Part shown: one piece after another, positions 33,823 through 43,094 of the stretch | How positions within the stretch are numbered: position 1 is the first letter of the stretch | Layout of the letters: each line of letters opens with the position of its first letter | Assembly (NCBI RefSeq): GCF_014650995.1 | Contig: NZ_BMWA01000021.1 | Location: 62,001-126,000, forward strand | DNA length: 64,000 nucleotides | Source: Streptomyces viridiviolaceus | Lineage (GTDB): Bacteria > Actinomycetota > Actinomycetes > Streptomycetales > Streptomycetaceae | Direction of reading: 5' to 3' | The notes under the pieces: model-generated | The model's input: only the letters and a program-made list of their open reading frames with translations | Databases searched by the model: none | Told to the model about the DNA's origin: nothing | Position numbers and translations under genes: made by a program

Positions 33823-35454
33823 TCACGCGAGGGGCTTCCGCTTCGCGCCGGTGCGGTCACGGCGGGTCAGGGAGCGCTGCAGCCGGGCCAGGCCCGCGAG
33901 CCGGTGCTGGCGCAGCGCCGCCCGGGCGGCGTTGGCGCCGGGTGCTCCGTGCACGCCGCCTCCCGGGTGGGCGCCCGCGGACGCCAGGAACAGGCCGGCC
34001 ACCGGTGTCTCCGGCCGGCCGGTGCCCGGCACGGGGCGGAACACGAGCTGCTGGTGCATCGCGGTGGTGCCGCCGTTGAGCGCACCGCCGTGCAGGTTGG
34101 CGTCCAGCGACTGGAGCGTCGGCGGGGCGAGGACGCGCCGGGCCCGGATCAGTGAGCGGAAGCCGGGGGCGAAGCGCTCCACCTGGCGTTCGACCCGGTC
34201 GGCCATGACCTGCTGTTCCCGGTCGTCCCAGCTGCCGGTGATCCCCGCGTCCCCGGCGTCGCCGGCGATGTCGTGGGGCACGTGGGTGTAGGCCCACGCC
34301 GATTCCGTGCCGGGCGGCGAGCGGGTCGGGTCGGAGGTCGTCATCTGGCCGAACAGCGCGAAGGGGCGGTCGGGGACCTGGCGCATCGCGATCTGTGCCG
34401 CGAACCGGGTCAGCTCGTCGACGCCGTCGGACAGGTGGACGGTCCCGGCCCGTGCCGCGTCCTCGCACTGCCAGGGCACCGGGCCGTCGAGCGCCCAGTC
34501 CACCTTGAAGGTGGCGAAGTCCCACTGGAAGCGCCGCAGGTCGGCGAGGACCTGTGCGGGCAGGTCACCGGGGTCCACGAGTTCGCCGTACAGGGCGGGA
34601 ACGGACACGTCCGCGAGCACGGCGCGCCGGGCGGCGACCGCCTCGCCGTCGGCGGTGCGCACCCCGACGGCCCGCCGGTCGCGGACCACGACGTGGCTGA
34701 CCCGCCGCCCGCAGTGCAGGGTGCCGCCACGTGCCAGCAGCCGGTGGACCAGGGCCGCGGTGAGCGCGCCGGAGCCGCCGACGGGCACCGGGAAGCCGTA
34801 GGTCTGGCCGAGCATCGACATCAGCCAGCCGAAGCCCCCGCTCCCGGCGGCCTCGGGCGCGAGGTCGGCGTGGAGCGCGTTGCCGGCCAGCAGCAGCCGG
34901 CCGCCCTCGCCGCGGAACTCCTCCTCCCCCATGCGCCGCACCGGCAGCACCAGGGTCCGCGCCAGCCGCAGACCGCCGCCGCCGCGCAGGCGGGCGGCGA
35001 GCCGGACGGTGGCCCGGACCGGTGGGAAGGGGGTGAACAGGGCCTCCAGGATGTCGGCCCGGTAGCGTTCCCACACGTCGTGCAGGCGTCGCCAGGCCTG
35101 TCCGTCGCCGGGCGCGAAGGCGTCGAGGGAGGCGGCGGTGGTGTCGACGTCCCGGTCGAGGACCGCGCACCCGCCGTCGGTCAGCGGATGGGCCACGACG
35201 TGGGGTGCGTGGCTCCAGCGCAGCCCGTGGTCGGTGAGGCGCAGGCCGGCCAGGACGTCCGAGGCGGCGGCGAGCGGGTAGAAGGAGCTGAAGAGGTCGC
35301 TCACGAAGCCGGGGGCGACCTCGCTGTCGTGGCGGACCGCTCCGCCCGGCTCGGGCTGCTCCTCCAGCACCGTCACGCTCCAGCCGGCGTCCGCCAGCAG
35401 GTTCGCGGCGACCAGTCCGTTGGGGCCCGCCCCGATCACGACGGCGTCAGGCAC
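33823..35454 (-). CDS. Phytoene desaturase-like FAD oxidoreductase
   Basis: FAD-dependent oxidoreductase (543 aa) of the CrtI/PYROXD2 type. The N-terminal dinucleotide site is VVIGAGPNGLVAANLLADAG, followed by the conserved E in VLEEQ and the PGG of EPGGAVR. The C-terminal flavin motif is GLFLASAGAHPGGGVHGAPG. Carotenoid desaturation is unlikely without neighbours such as CrtB. A general amine- or lipid-oxidising role is possible. The GTG start overlaps the SRPBCC gene end by 8 bp. Confidence 0.87.
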   Translation of the reverse strand: MPDAVVIGAGPNGLVAANLLADAGWSVTVLEEQPEPGGAVRHDSEVAPGFVSDLFSSFYPLAAASDVLAGLRLTDHGLRWSHAPHVVAHPLTDGGCAVLDRDVDTTAASLDAFAPGDGQAWRRLHDVWERYRADILEALFTPFPPVRATVRLAARLRGGGGLRLARTLVLPVRRMGEEEFRGEGGRLLLAGNALHADLAPEAAGSGGFGWLMSMLGQTYGFPVPVGGSGALTAALVHRLLARGGTLHCGRRVSHVVVRDRRAVGVRTADGEAVAARRAVLADVSVPALYGELVDPGDLPAQVLADLRRFQWDFATFKVDWALDGPVPWQCEDAARAGTVHLSDGVDELTRFAAQIAMRQVPDRPFALFGQMTTSDPTRSPPGTESAWAYTHVPHDIAGDAGDAGITGSWDDREQQVMADRVERQVERFAPGFRSLIRARRVLAPPTLQSLDANLHGGALNGGTTAMHQQLVFRPVPGTGRPETPVAGLFLASAGAHPGGGVHGAPGANAARAALRQHRLAGLARLQRSLTRRDRTGAKRKPLA

Positions 35455-35953
35455 GGCCGGCTCCCGGAGCGGGCCCCGCCGCGCCCTCCTGTGCCGGCCC
35501 CCGTCCGCACCGGTCGCCGTCGGCTTCGGCCTCGCACAGCTTCGCCAGCCTGGCGAGCATGGCTCGGTGCCGCAGCTGGATCAGCACTTCCACGCCCGCG
35601 TTGTGCAGCAGGCCGCCCGCTCCGCGCAGGGGGTGCTCGTCCACGATCACCAGGCAGTTCTCGCCCCAGGGCCGCAGTTCGATGGCGATCCGCGCCGTGC
35701 CGAGGCTCCCCGCGTGGGCCTCCAGTTCCAGCTCGGAACCCTCCACGCAGTGCCGGACGACCGTCTCGTTGCTCAGCCGGACGGGACCGAGGCACACCTC
35801 GTAGGCGATCGCCGCGCCGACCTGCGGCCACTGGCCGCGCGTGGGGCTGACGGCCGATGGTCCCACGACCCATTCCACGTACTGGTTGCCGTCCGCGAGG
35901 ACTTCCCACACCGCCTGCGGGCTCGCCTGGATCAACCGATGCCGAACCGCCAC
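35447..35953 (-). CDS. SRPBCC-family (START-like) protein
   Basis: Small hydrophobic-ligand-binding fold (168 aa), beginning AVRHRLIQASPQAVWEVL and ending with a long C-terminal helix (AMLARLAKLCEAE), followed by a low-complexity Gly/Ala/Pro tail. GTG at 35953 follows GGAGGA by 7 bases. The GTG at 35980 has no ribosome binding site. It starts the SRPBCC, desaturase-like, SDR cluster, which suggests modification of a bound lipid-like compound. Confidence 0.8.
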   Translation of the reverse strand: MAVRHRLIQASPQAVWEVLADGNQYVEWVVGPSAVSPTRGQWPQVGAAIAYEVCLGPVRLSNETVVRHCVEGSELELEAHAGSLGTARIAIELRPWGENCLVIVDEHPLRGAGGLLHNAGVEVLIQLRHRAMLARLAKLCEAEADGDRCGRGPAQEGAAGPAPGAGRA

Positions 35954-36216
35954 GCGCGCCTCCTCCGTTCCAGGGGCCACTGCCAGGACTCAGCACTGAG
36001 TGCCCCTTCCGCGAGGGGCCAACCAGGGTGGCTGCCCGGCCCTGAGATCTCCGAGGTTCGGGCCCCCTCGTGTCCCCTGGCGTTCCGAAGTGGCGGCGGC
36101 CCGTCGTCGCCGCCCAGCTCACCGCCGACGCAGGCGCAGAGGTCCCATGAGCCGTCGTCGATCGCTCGGGGCGCCGACGCGGGCCGGGCGGTCCCCGGGC
36201 CGGCGGCGCACTGCCG

Positions 36217-36654
36217 TCAGAGGTCGTCCGGATCCGGCGACTCGGGGCCGGATCCCGTGGTGAGCCGGCGGTAGGCGGCGCGGGCGTGGACCAGGCGGGC
36301 GAGTGCCGTGCCGACGAGGGCCGCGGCGAGCAGGCAGGACAGCCAGAGCGTGTCCCGCCGCCCGGCCCAGGTGAGGGTGCCGGCGGGCGGGATGGCGAAG
36401 CCGTTGAGGGACAGCCAGCACAGGAGGGCCGTTCCGGGAGCCGCCGTGAACCGGGCGCAGAGCCCGAGCAGGGCCGCCAGCACGGAGAGCGCGGCCAGGG
36501 CGAGTCCCGGACGCCCGGAGCCCACGACACTGTTGAGGAGCGCCACCAGGGCCAGCGCGCCGCCGAAGGCCGCCGCCCACACCAGCGGGGCGGCGACGGG
36601 CCGGGGGACGGGCCTCGCGCCGCTGCCCAGGGGCACCCACTCGATCATGCTCAC
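36217..36654 (-). CDS. Small four-helix membrane protein
   Basis: A 145-residue membrane protein with about four helices (AFGGALALVALLNSVV, LAALSVLAALLGLCA, TALLCWLSLNGFA, LWLSCLLAAALVGTALA). The arrangement resembles the DUF4118 membrane module of KdpD-type kinases without the kinase. GGAGGA lies 4-9 bases before GTG 36654 and also near ATG 36648. Either start is possible. Function unknown. Confidence 0.7.
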   Translation of the reverse strand: MSMIEWVPLGSGARPVPRPVAAPLVWAAAFGGALALVALLNSVVGSGRPGLALAALSVLAALLGLCARFTAAPGTALLCWLSLNGFAIPPAGTLTWAGRRDTLWLSCLLAAALVGTALARLVHARAAYRRLTTGSGPESPDPDDL

Positions 36655-36836
36655 GGCTCCTCCCGGTCCCGGACGGTCCCGACCACGGCATCGGACACCG
36701 ATCCTGCGGTCAGATTGTCCCACCGACGCGTACGGCGTCCCGTGGATCCCGCCGCCGGACGTGCCGGGCGGCCGGTGCAGACTGGACGACCGCGACAGCC
36801 GTGAGGCACGTGACCCCGACACCGGAAGGCACCCGT

Positions 36837-37274
36837 ATGGACACGACCCCGGCAGCCGTGGCGGGCGCGGCCGCCTTCACCTGGCTCGGCATGGTGCTGG
36901 CGATCTCCTTCCTGGAGGCGCCGCTGAAGTTCCGGGCCCCCGGCGTGACCGTCCCCCTCGGCCTCGGAATCGGCCGGCTCGTCTTCCGCGCGCTGAACAT
37001 CGCGGAGGCGGTTCTCGCGCTCGTCGTCGTGGTGGCGGTGGCGGTGGCGGCCGGTTCTCCCACGGCCCCGGTCGCCGCGCTGACGGGCGTGGTCGCGGCG
37101 CTGCTGGCCGTCCAGCTCGGGGTGGTGCGGCCGGTCCTCAACCGCCGCAGCGACCGGATCCTCGCCGGCGAGGACGCCCCACGCTCCGCCGCCCATCACC
37201 TCTACATCGCACTGGAGTTGCTCAAGGCGGCGGCCCTGGTCGCACTGGGTGCGACGGCCCTGGCCGCCGCCTGA
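36837..37274 (+). CDS. Small four-helix membrane protein, unknown role
   Basis: 145 residues with four hydrophobic segments. The conserved-looking helix 1-2 loop is FLEAPLKFRAPGV, and RRSDRILAGED lies between helices 3 and 4. ATG at 36837 follows GGAAGG. No catalytic or binding motif is evident. It is divergent from the preceding membrane-protein gene. Confidence 0.72.
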   Translation: MDTTPAAVAGAAAFTWLGMVLAISFLEAPLKFRAPGVTVPLGLGIGRLVFRALNIAEAVLALVVVVAVAVAAGSPTAPVAALTGVVAALLAVQLGVVRPVLNRRSDRILAGEDAPRSAAHHLYIALELLKAAALVALGATALAAA

Positions 37275-37479
37275 GCCACCGGTCCGCCCATGGTGGCGCG
37301 GCCAGGTCTCCGCCGTCACGTTCCGGCTGCCCGGCTACGCCCTGCAGGGCTCCCCACCGCCTCGCCGAGTCGCCCGCACGGCGCCTTTCCGTCGAGGCCG
37401 CAGCGGCGCCCGGCGGCCGCGCGCACCGGGCGCCGCCGGACCCGCCCTCCGGTCGGACGCCGGGAGGCGACGGCCGGCC

Positions 37480-38769
37480 TTAGCGTTCGGCCTCCGCACG
37501 GGACGGCGAGGCGGCCACCGACTCGACGACCTCCCCTGCCGCATCGTCGACGGCGTCCGGCCTGCGCGGTGTGTCGTCCGGCGTCCGGGCGCCGGGCACC
37601 AGTTTGCGGGCCCCGCGCAGGGCGCCGGCGAGGACGTGCGCGCGGCCCGCGACGATGGGCCCGAGTACGGCGAGGACGAGGACGTAACCGGCGATGAAGG
37701 GAGCGAGCCGTCCGTCGAGTCCCGCGCCCGCGGCCATGGCCGCCAGGATGAGCGCGAACTCCCCGCGCGCCACGAGGGTGGTGGCGATCTCGGCGGCGGG
37801 CTCGGAACCGTAGCGGTACACGCGGGCGACGCACAGCCCGGCGACGACGTTCATGACGACGGTCAGTGCCGCCGCCGCGGCGACCGGCCCGGCGACGGAC
37901 GCGATGTCGCCGGGGTCGATGGCGAGACCGAAGGCGAAGAAGAAGATCGCCGCGAAGGCGTCACGGAGCGGGTGCACCAGTTCGCGGATCCGCGGCCCGG
38001 AAGGGGTGCCGGCGAGGATCAGACCGACCATGAAGGCGCCGATGGCGTCCGCGACGCCGAGGACCTCGGAGACGCCGGCGACGAGCACCGCGGCGCCGAG
38101 GAAGCTGATGACGAGCAGTTCGTCGTCCCGGGTGGCGATCAGGCGCCCGACCAGCCGGGTGCCGTAACGGGCGGCGGCCGCCAGCACCAGCAGGAACCCG
38201 AACGCCTTGCCGGCCTGCAGCGCCATGTCCGCGACGCCGTGGGCGCCGGCGATGACCGGCTGGAGGGCGGCCAGATACAGCGCGAGGAAGATGTCCTCCA
38301 CCACGATCACGCCGAGGATCAGCCGGGTCTCCGGGCGGCCGATGCGTCCGAGGTCGATGAGGATCTTGGTGACGATCGCGGAGGAGGAGATGCCGAGCAC
38401 GCCGGCGAGCACCAGCGCTTCCCGCACTCCCCACCCGAGGGCGAACCCGAATCCCAGGCCGGCGCCGACGTTGAGCAGCAGGTAGATGCCGCCCGCGGTC
38501 AACAGCCGACGGCCGCCGCTCTTGAGGTCGTCGAGGTGGAACTCCAGGCCCAGATAGAACAGCAGCAGCACCAGACCGAGCGCGGAGAGCATCTCGAAGT
38601 CGTGCGCGTCCTCGACCAGGACGAAGCCGGGCGTGTGGGGGCCGAGCAGGATGCCGGCGAGCATGAACAGGGGGATCGTCGGAAGTCCGATCCTGCCGCC
38701 GAGGCGGGCGAGGAACGCCGCGGCCAGGAAGGCTCCGCCCATGGCGAGCAGGGTGTCAGCGTGTCCCAT
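37480..38769 (-). CDS. CPA2-family cation/proton antiporter (KefB-like)
   Basis: Membrane antiporter core (429 aa, about 12 helices) without the cytosolic TrkA-N regulatory domain. The conserved acidic helix ILGVIVVEDIFLALYLAAL and ARGEFALILAAMA are present. It likely exchanges K+ or Na+ for protons. ATG at 38769. A hydrophilic tail of about 40 residues ends the protein. Confidence 0.88.
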   Translation of the reverse strand: MGHADTLLAMGGAFLAAAFLARLGGRIGLPTIPLFMLAGILLGPHTPGFVLVEDAHDFEMLSALGLVLLLFYLGLEFHLDDLKSGGRRLLTAGGIYLLLNVGAGLGFGFALGWGVREALVLAGVLGISSSAIVTKILIDLGRIGRPETRLILGVIVVEDIFLALYLAALQPVIAGAHGVADMALQAGKAFGFLLVLAAAARYGTRLVGRLIATRDDELLVISFLGAAVLVAGVSEVLGVADAIGAFMVGLILAGTPSGPRIRELVHPLRDAFAAIFFFAFGLAIDPGDIASVAGPVAAAAALTVVMNVVAGLCVARVYRYGSEPAAEIATTLVARGEFALILAAMAAGAGLDGRLAPFIAGYVLVLAVLGPIVAGRAHVLAGALRGARKLVPGARTPDDTPRRPDAVDDAAGEVVESVAASPSRAEAER

Positions 38770-39713
38770 GGGTCACCGCCTTCGGACGCGCGGAGGGTCG
38801 GGTGGGCTTCACTTGACGGGGATGGATGCGGGTTCTCCTTCATCTGTGGTGCGGTCGGCCGCCGTTGACCGGCGGTGTGCCGGGGACACCGCTCCCGGAC
38901 GGGCGGGAGCCAGGGGCGCGGGCGGCGAGGGGCACGGACGGCGCGCCCCGAAATCCGGGCGCGCCGGGGCGGTACCGGACGACGACCACCGGCCGCCTCG
39001 GCACTCGGGGTGCGACAGCACACCCGGACACGGCCACGCGGCATGGCCCGCGGACGGGCGGAACCGGGCTTCCCCCGTGACGTCCCCGGCCCCCCTGAGG
39101 TCCCGGGGCGCGGCGTCGCTCCACGGTCGCACGCCGTGTCACGGCGCGACCATCGGGGACGACACCCAGATCTTCCGGTGGCCGACACCCATCGCCGGCG
39201 CGCCCTGTACGCCGTGCCCCTCGGCGAGCCCGCACACATGAGGGTGTGCCGCGGCCGGTTCGGAGCCCTTGCCGCGGCACACCCTGCCATCCCGGACACG
39301 GGAGAGGATTACGCGCCCAGGGCAACTAACGGCTGCCCGGGCTCGACGGCCTGATTCTCCGCCGTTCGAGTGGTCGTCGCGTCGCGCCTCCGCAGCAACG
39401 CCTGCGGGGCTCGGACCATGACCACTACGGCCCAACCGGTCAAGGCCCCGCTCACCCTTCCGGACGTGGAGGAGAAACGGACTTCGGCATGGTCGCCTAC
39501 TCCGTGCGGGGCACGGTCCGGTGCGGACTTCGAAGCGCACGGGACGTTATGGAGGCGGCCGTTGGCGCCCGTCCGACGGGTGAGCGCCTGGCGCGCGCGG
39601 AGGGGCCGGCCGGAATCGGTGGGGATCTCAGCGCCCGGGTCCGGGCAACGCGGCCCCACCACGCCCCGCGGCGTCCCGAGCCGCCGGGGGGCCGGGCACG
39701 ACGGCCCGACCGT
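38770..39713. other. Gene-poor stretch
   Basis: About 940 bp with no open frame showing a convincing start, codon bias or recognisable family. It contains the promoter region of the antiporter gene, one strong hairpin (39241-39285), and perhaps the lost 5' part of the helix-hairpin-helix gene remnant that follows. Confidence 0.6.
39241..39285. terminator. Strong isolated hairpin
   Basis: Perfect 15-bp arms AGGGTGTGCCGCGGC and GCCGCGGCACACCCT with a 15-base loop. No intact gene ends beside it, so it may be the terminator of a lost gene or a structured RNA. Confidence 0.6.
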
Positions 39714-39872
39714 GATCTGCCCGCCGGCCTCGGCAGACCCGCCACCCGGGCGCTGCCCGGCACGGTGACCAGCGCGCTGGAGCAGGTGGCGCTGCGCGCG
39801 CGGAGCGGACTCCTCGCCCCGCACGGCGTCGGCCCGAAGGCCGTGCGCCGGCTGTCGGAGGAGCCGGCGCAC
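39714..39872 (+). pseudogene. Helix-hairpin-helix protein remnant
   Basis: One frame reads as a helix-hairpin-helix DNA-binding-like repeat: DLPAGLGRPATRALPG, then LEQVALRARSGLLAPHGVGP followed by KAVRRLSEE. This pattern is common in small actinobacterial DNA-binding proteins. Nothing before 39714 in this frame looks like coding sequence, there is no plausible start, and substitutions such as APHGVGP depart from the usual ALHGxGP. A decayed gene fits best. Confidence 0.55.
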
Positions 39873-39931
39873 GACGGTCACGGCGCTCCTGACCGCGCCG
39901 TGCGTGCGGCCTCCACGGCCCGCCCAACGGC

Positions 39932-39964
39932 GTCCGCCCCGCCGCAGGATGCGGCGGGGCGGAC
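39932..39964. terminator. Terminator shared by remnant and small zinc-finger-like gene
   Basis: Perfect 14-bp arms GTCCGCCCCGCCGC and GCGGCGGGGCGGAC with a 5-base loop, 19 bp after the stop of the reverse-strand gene at 39983. Confidence 0.85.
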
Positions 39965-39982
39965 GTCGTCGCGGACGGTTCG

Positions 39983-40177
39983 TCAGCACGGCGTGGACGC
40001 CATCAACTTCTCGAACGAAGCCATGCAGTCCGGGCAGTGACGCGCCCGTTCACCGTCGGATGCCTCCATACGATCGCGGAGCTTCTGTCCGCACAGGGTG
40101 GCCGCTGCCTGTTTCGCCATGACGTGCCACACCAAAGCTCCGCCCGCCTTCTCCGGGCCCACGCACATCTCGTACAT
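39983..40177 (-). CDS. Small Cys-rich protein
   Basis: A 64-residue protein beginning MYEMCVGPEKAGG, with TLCGQKL and later HCPDCMASFEKLM. The Cys pattern fits a small zinc-binding fold. GGGAGG lies 6 bases before the ATG at 40177, which decides this start over an upstream in-frame ATG. Similar small proteins are frequent in Streptomyces, with no assigned function. It lies 216 bp downstream of the CYP152-like gene on the same strand. Confidence 0.72.
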   Translation of the reverse strand: MYEMCVGPEKAGGALVWHVMAKQAAATLCGQKLRDRMEASDGERARHCPDCMASFEKLMASTPC

Positions 40178-40393
40178 GATCGGCCTCCCAGCCTGGACGC
40201 CGCTGACACTCTCAAGGAGACACCGGATCGGCTCCCACCACAGGTGCGCGAGGGCCATTCGGGTGACGGCCACTGCTCCCACCGGGCCGGTCGGCCCACC
40301 CGGACGGATAGAAACGGTCAGCCGATCGGCCGCATTCGGCGGTCCGCTGACATGGTGTCGGCGGAGCCGGAGCGCACGGACCCTCGGGCCGCG

Positions 40394-41635
40394 TCACGGG
40401 GCCCGTACGCCGGTGATCTCGAAGCCGCTGCGCGGCCGGGTCGGGACGCGGCCCAGCGGGATGGTCAGGTCCTGCTCGGGGACCTCGTGGTCGAGGCGGG
40501 CCAGCCTGATCGCCAGGGCCTCCAGCAGGCCGACGGTGATGCGTTCGCCCGGACAGCGGTGGCCGGTCCGGGGGTCGCCGCCGCCCTGCGGGATCAGCTC
40601 GTCCGGGTCGGGCGGCCGGTCCAGGAACCGCTGCGGCCGGAAGGCATACGGATCGCCCCACAGCTTCTCGTCGTGGTTCTGGCCGTAGACGTCGAGCAGC
40701 AGGATCCCTCCGGCGGGGACGGATTCACCGTGCCACGTCAGGTCCGTGACGGTCCGGCCGCCGAGGAACGGGGCGAAGGGGTAGAAGCGGCGGACCTCGT
40801 GCGCGAACGCCGTGGCGAACGCGTCGTCGCCGGACCGCAGCCGCTCCCGGTGCGCCGGCCACCGGTGCAGCGCGTGGGCGGCGAAGGCGACGAACCAGCT
40901 CACGGCGGCCGTGGGACGCAGCACGTTCAGCAGTTCCACCGCCGCCGTCCGCGCGTCCAGCGGCTCCCGTGCGGTGTCGCCGTGCCGGGAGACGCGGTCG
41001 AGGACCGAGTCCGCGGGAGCGGCGACGGTCCCGGAGCGGACCTCCTCGATCAGGCGGGCCAGCCGGGCCTCCTGCCGGCCGCGGGCACGCCGGCCGCGCC
41101 AATGGCGCGGTCCCGCGGTGGCGAACCCGTCCACCATCGCGATCAGGTCCCGGGCGAGCGGCTCCGCGTCGGCGTCGGCCGACGGGAGCCCCGCCCAGCG
41201 GCAGACGCCTCGGGTGAGCACCAGCCCCGCCTCGTCGAACAGCACGACGCGCGGACGCTCGCTCCAGGTGCGCACGGCGTCGTCCCAGGCCGCGGTGACG
41301 TGTTCGGTGAGGCCGGCGACGCCGTCCGGGGCCAGCAACGGCAGGAAGAACTCCTTGCGGGCGCGGTGGGACTTCCCGTCGAGGGTGTGGACCGCGCCCT
41401 GCCCGAACAAGGTGTCCAGCACGGGCTCGGGGATGGCGCCGTGGCGGCGGACATGGGCCTCGTCGTAGAAGAACCGCACGGCCTCCGGCCCGCGCACGGC
41501 CAGTGCGGGCCGTCCGAGCAGCCGGGTGCGCACCACGGAGTCGGGGCTGTCGCGCATGCGGTTGGGCAGCCACGCGTACCCCTCGGCGAGCAGGGGCAGT
41601 GTGCGGTCCATGAGCGGGCGTCGGTGTGCGTTCAT
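40394..41635 (-). CDS. CYP152-type P450 peroxygenase
   Basis: P450 (413 aa) of the fatty acid peroxygenase class that uses H2O2 instead of a redox partner. The class marker is the I-helix Arg-Pro pair in NVLRPTAAVSW (Arg240), which binds the substrate carboxylate. EVRRFYPFAPFLGG contains the ExxR Glu280 and Arg283. The heme loop is GGGDPRTGHRCPGE with Cys361. Members hydroxylate or decarboxylate fatty acids. ATG at 41635 is chosen from homology. No ribosome binding site is strong, and an internal ATG at 41611 is possible. Confidence 0.92.
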   Translation of the reverse strand: MNAHRRPLMDRTLPLLAEGYAWLPNRMRDSPDSVVRTRLLGRPALAVRGPEAVRFFYDEAHVRRHGAIPEPVLDTLFGQGAVHTLDGKSHRARKEFFLPLLAPDGVAGLTEHVTAAWDDAVRTWSERPRVVLFDEAGLVLTRGVCRWAGLPSADADAEPLARDLIAMVDGFATAGPRHWRGRRARGRQEARLARLIEEVRSGTVAAPADSVLDRVSRHGDTAREPLDARTAAVELLNVLRPTAAVSWFVAFAAHALHRWPAHRERLRSGDDAFATAFAHEVRRFYPFAPFLGGRTVTDLTWHGESVPAGGILLLDVYGQNHDEKLWGDPYAFRPQRFLDRPPDPDELIPQGGGDPRTGHRCPGERITVGLLEALAIRLARLDHEVPEQDLTIPLGRVPTRPRSGFEITGVRAP

Positions 41636-42150
41636 GGCCGGCGAGTGCCCCGCGTCCGCGCGCGGACACGCGCCCGCGCGCCCTGCCGCGGCGCCCCGGC
41701 AGGACGGAGGTCCCCGCATTCGGCAGGGACACCAGGGTTCCCCGGCTCCTCGCAGTGCTGAGTGCCGGTCAGGTACCGCACGGCGGCACGCCGGTGCCCC
41801 GTCGCTGCCGGTCGGCCGCGCTCACCGCCGGGGCCTCGCCGCCACGGCGCAGGCGGCCCCGGCCGCTCCGAGCGGCGGCGATCCGACGCTCACCGACGTC
41901 TGCATCTGGCCACCGACGTCAGCCTGCGCCGGCCCCCGACCGAGGAATCCGACGTGCTCGCGGTCCCTTCGACGTAGTGGCTGGACGCCGTGTGCCGGAA
42001 GCAGGGCCGGTACGTCCACGATCCGCCGTCGGCGGCAACGGCTGGTGGACGGCGGTGCAGGAGTCCTCCGGGAGCGGCATCCTGTGCCTGCGGGGCGGCG
42101 AGAAGATCGCCGGGGCTCCCGACCTGACGAGGCGCCGGGAGGGTGCGTGG
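41636..42150. other. Gene-poor stretch upstream of the CYP152-like gene
   Basis: About 515 bp with open frames in several phases but no start, codon bias or motif that supports a gene. It presumably carries the CYP152-like promoter at its left end. Confidence 0.55.
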
Positions 42151-42178
42151 GGGGCGGGCCGGGCGGCCGGCCCGCCCC
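42151..42178. terminator. Strong hairpin downstream of the secreted protein gene
   Basis: Perfect 12-bp arms GGGGCGGGCCGG and CCGGCCCGCCCC around GCGG. It lies about 150 bp beyond the stop of the reverse-strand gene at 42329. Confidence 0.7.
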
Positions 42179-42264
42179 GACCGCGGCGCCCGCGCGGCCT
42201 TGGCCGCCGGGGCTCGCGCCGCCGTGACCGCGGGCAGTCGTGCCTCCCCCAGTGCCTGAACGGC

Positions 42265-42281
42265 CTGGGAGGTACCCCCAG
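42265..42281. repeat. Short intergenic palindrome of a dispersed type
   Basis: CTGGGAGGTACCCCCAG flanked by further C-rich inverted bases (CTCCCCCAGTGCC upstream). This kind of GGGGGTACCTCCC element recurs between Streptomyces genes, but only one copy is in this window. Confidence 0.4.
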
Positions 42282-42328
42282 GGGCGGCACGGGTGGGCGC
42301 GGCGGCACTCCGTCAGCGCCGGGCCGTG

Positions 42329-42946
42329 TCAGTTCAGCTTGTCGACGGCCGTGACCGTCGTCGCCCTGAAGTCGGCCACCTGCGCGTGCTCGAAGGTGCC
42401 CATCTGGCCCCACTGCACGACGGTCACGGTCCTGCCGTCGCGTCCGACGGCGAACAGGCCGATGTCCGAGGCGCCCCAGGTGGAGGCCGTGTGGATGCCG
42501 TAGACGTGGGCGCCCTCCTCGACGTCCAGCCGGCCGTAGTACTTCTGCGCGGCGGTGATGTCCGGGTACTGCTTCATCAGCTTTCGGGCGCAGTCGGCGA
42601 GGTCCCGCCGCAGCAGGGCCGCGAACTCCTTGGCCCGTCGTGTGCTGCGCTCGACGACCGTGACCTGCAGCGCGCCGGTGTCGTACTCGGTCCAGTAACT
42701 GCGGTGGGAGGCGATGGACGGCAGCGCGTCGCCCACGCAGATCGGGAGCGGGTCGGGCTGTCCGGCGGTCACCGGTCCGGCGTACCAGTCGGACGACGGG
42801 TGCGGCGGCAGTTCGGACGGCTCCAGGAAGCCGGGCGCGGCGGAGCGCGGGGTACCGGCGGCGGCCGGGACCCCGGCCAGGGCGAGTGCGGCGCCGGCGG
42901 TCAGCGCGGCCACGGCGAGTCGGAGTCGTCGGGCACGGTCGTACAT
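42329..42946 (-). CDS. Secreted protein of unknown function
   Basis: Exported protein (205 aa): MYDRARRLRLAVAALTAGAA with a cleavage region near PAAAG. Two Cys (ICVGDALPS and LADCARKLM) could form a disulfide. The mature domain has a mixed alpha/beta pattern like the small extracytoplasmic sensor-like lipoproteins of actinobacteria. ATG at 42946 follows GGGGGA. No catalytic motif seen. Confidence 0.72.
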   Translation of the reverse strand: MYDRARRLRLAVAALTAGAALALAGVPAAAGTPRSAAPGFLEPSELPPHPSSDWYAGPVTAGQPDPLPICVGDALPSIASHRSYWTEYDTGALQVTVVERSTRRAKEFAALLRRDLADCARKLMKQYPDITAAQKYYGRLDVEEGAHVYGIHTASTWGASDIGLFAVGRDGRTVTVVQWGQMGTFEHAQVADFRATTVTAVDKLN

Positions 42947-43094
42947 GTTTCCCCCATGTCGGTTTCGTGGCTCTCGGCCGGTGTCGAACCGAGGTTTCCC
43001 TGTACGACCCGTCATGACCGCGATGCGTTGCCCTCCGGCACTGTCACGGTTTCGTCCCGATCGATCCCCTCTCCCGGGGCCGGTGACCGCAGGG

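Noticed and set aside
42265..42281. Palindrome considered as a mobile repeat element
   Set aside because: Only one copy in the window, so its dispersed nature cannot be shown here.
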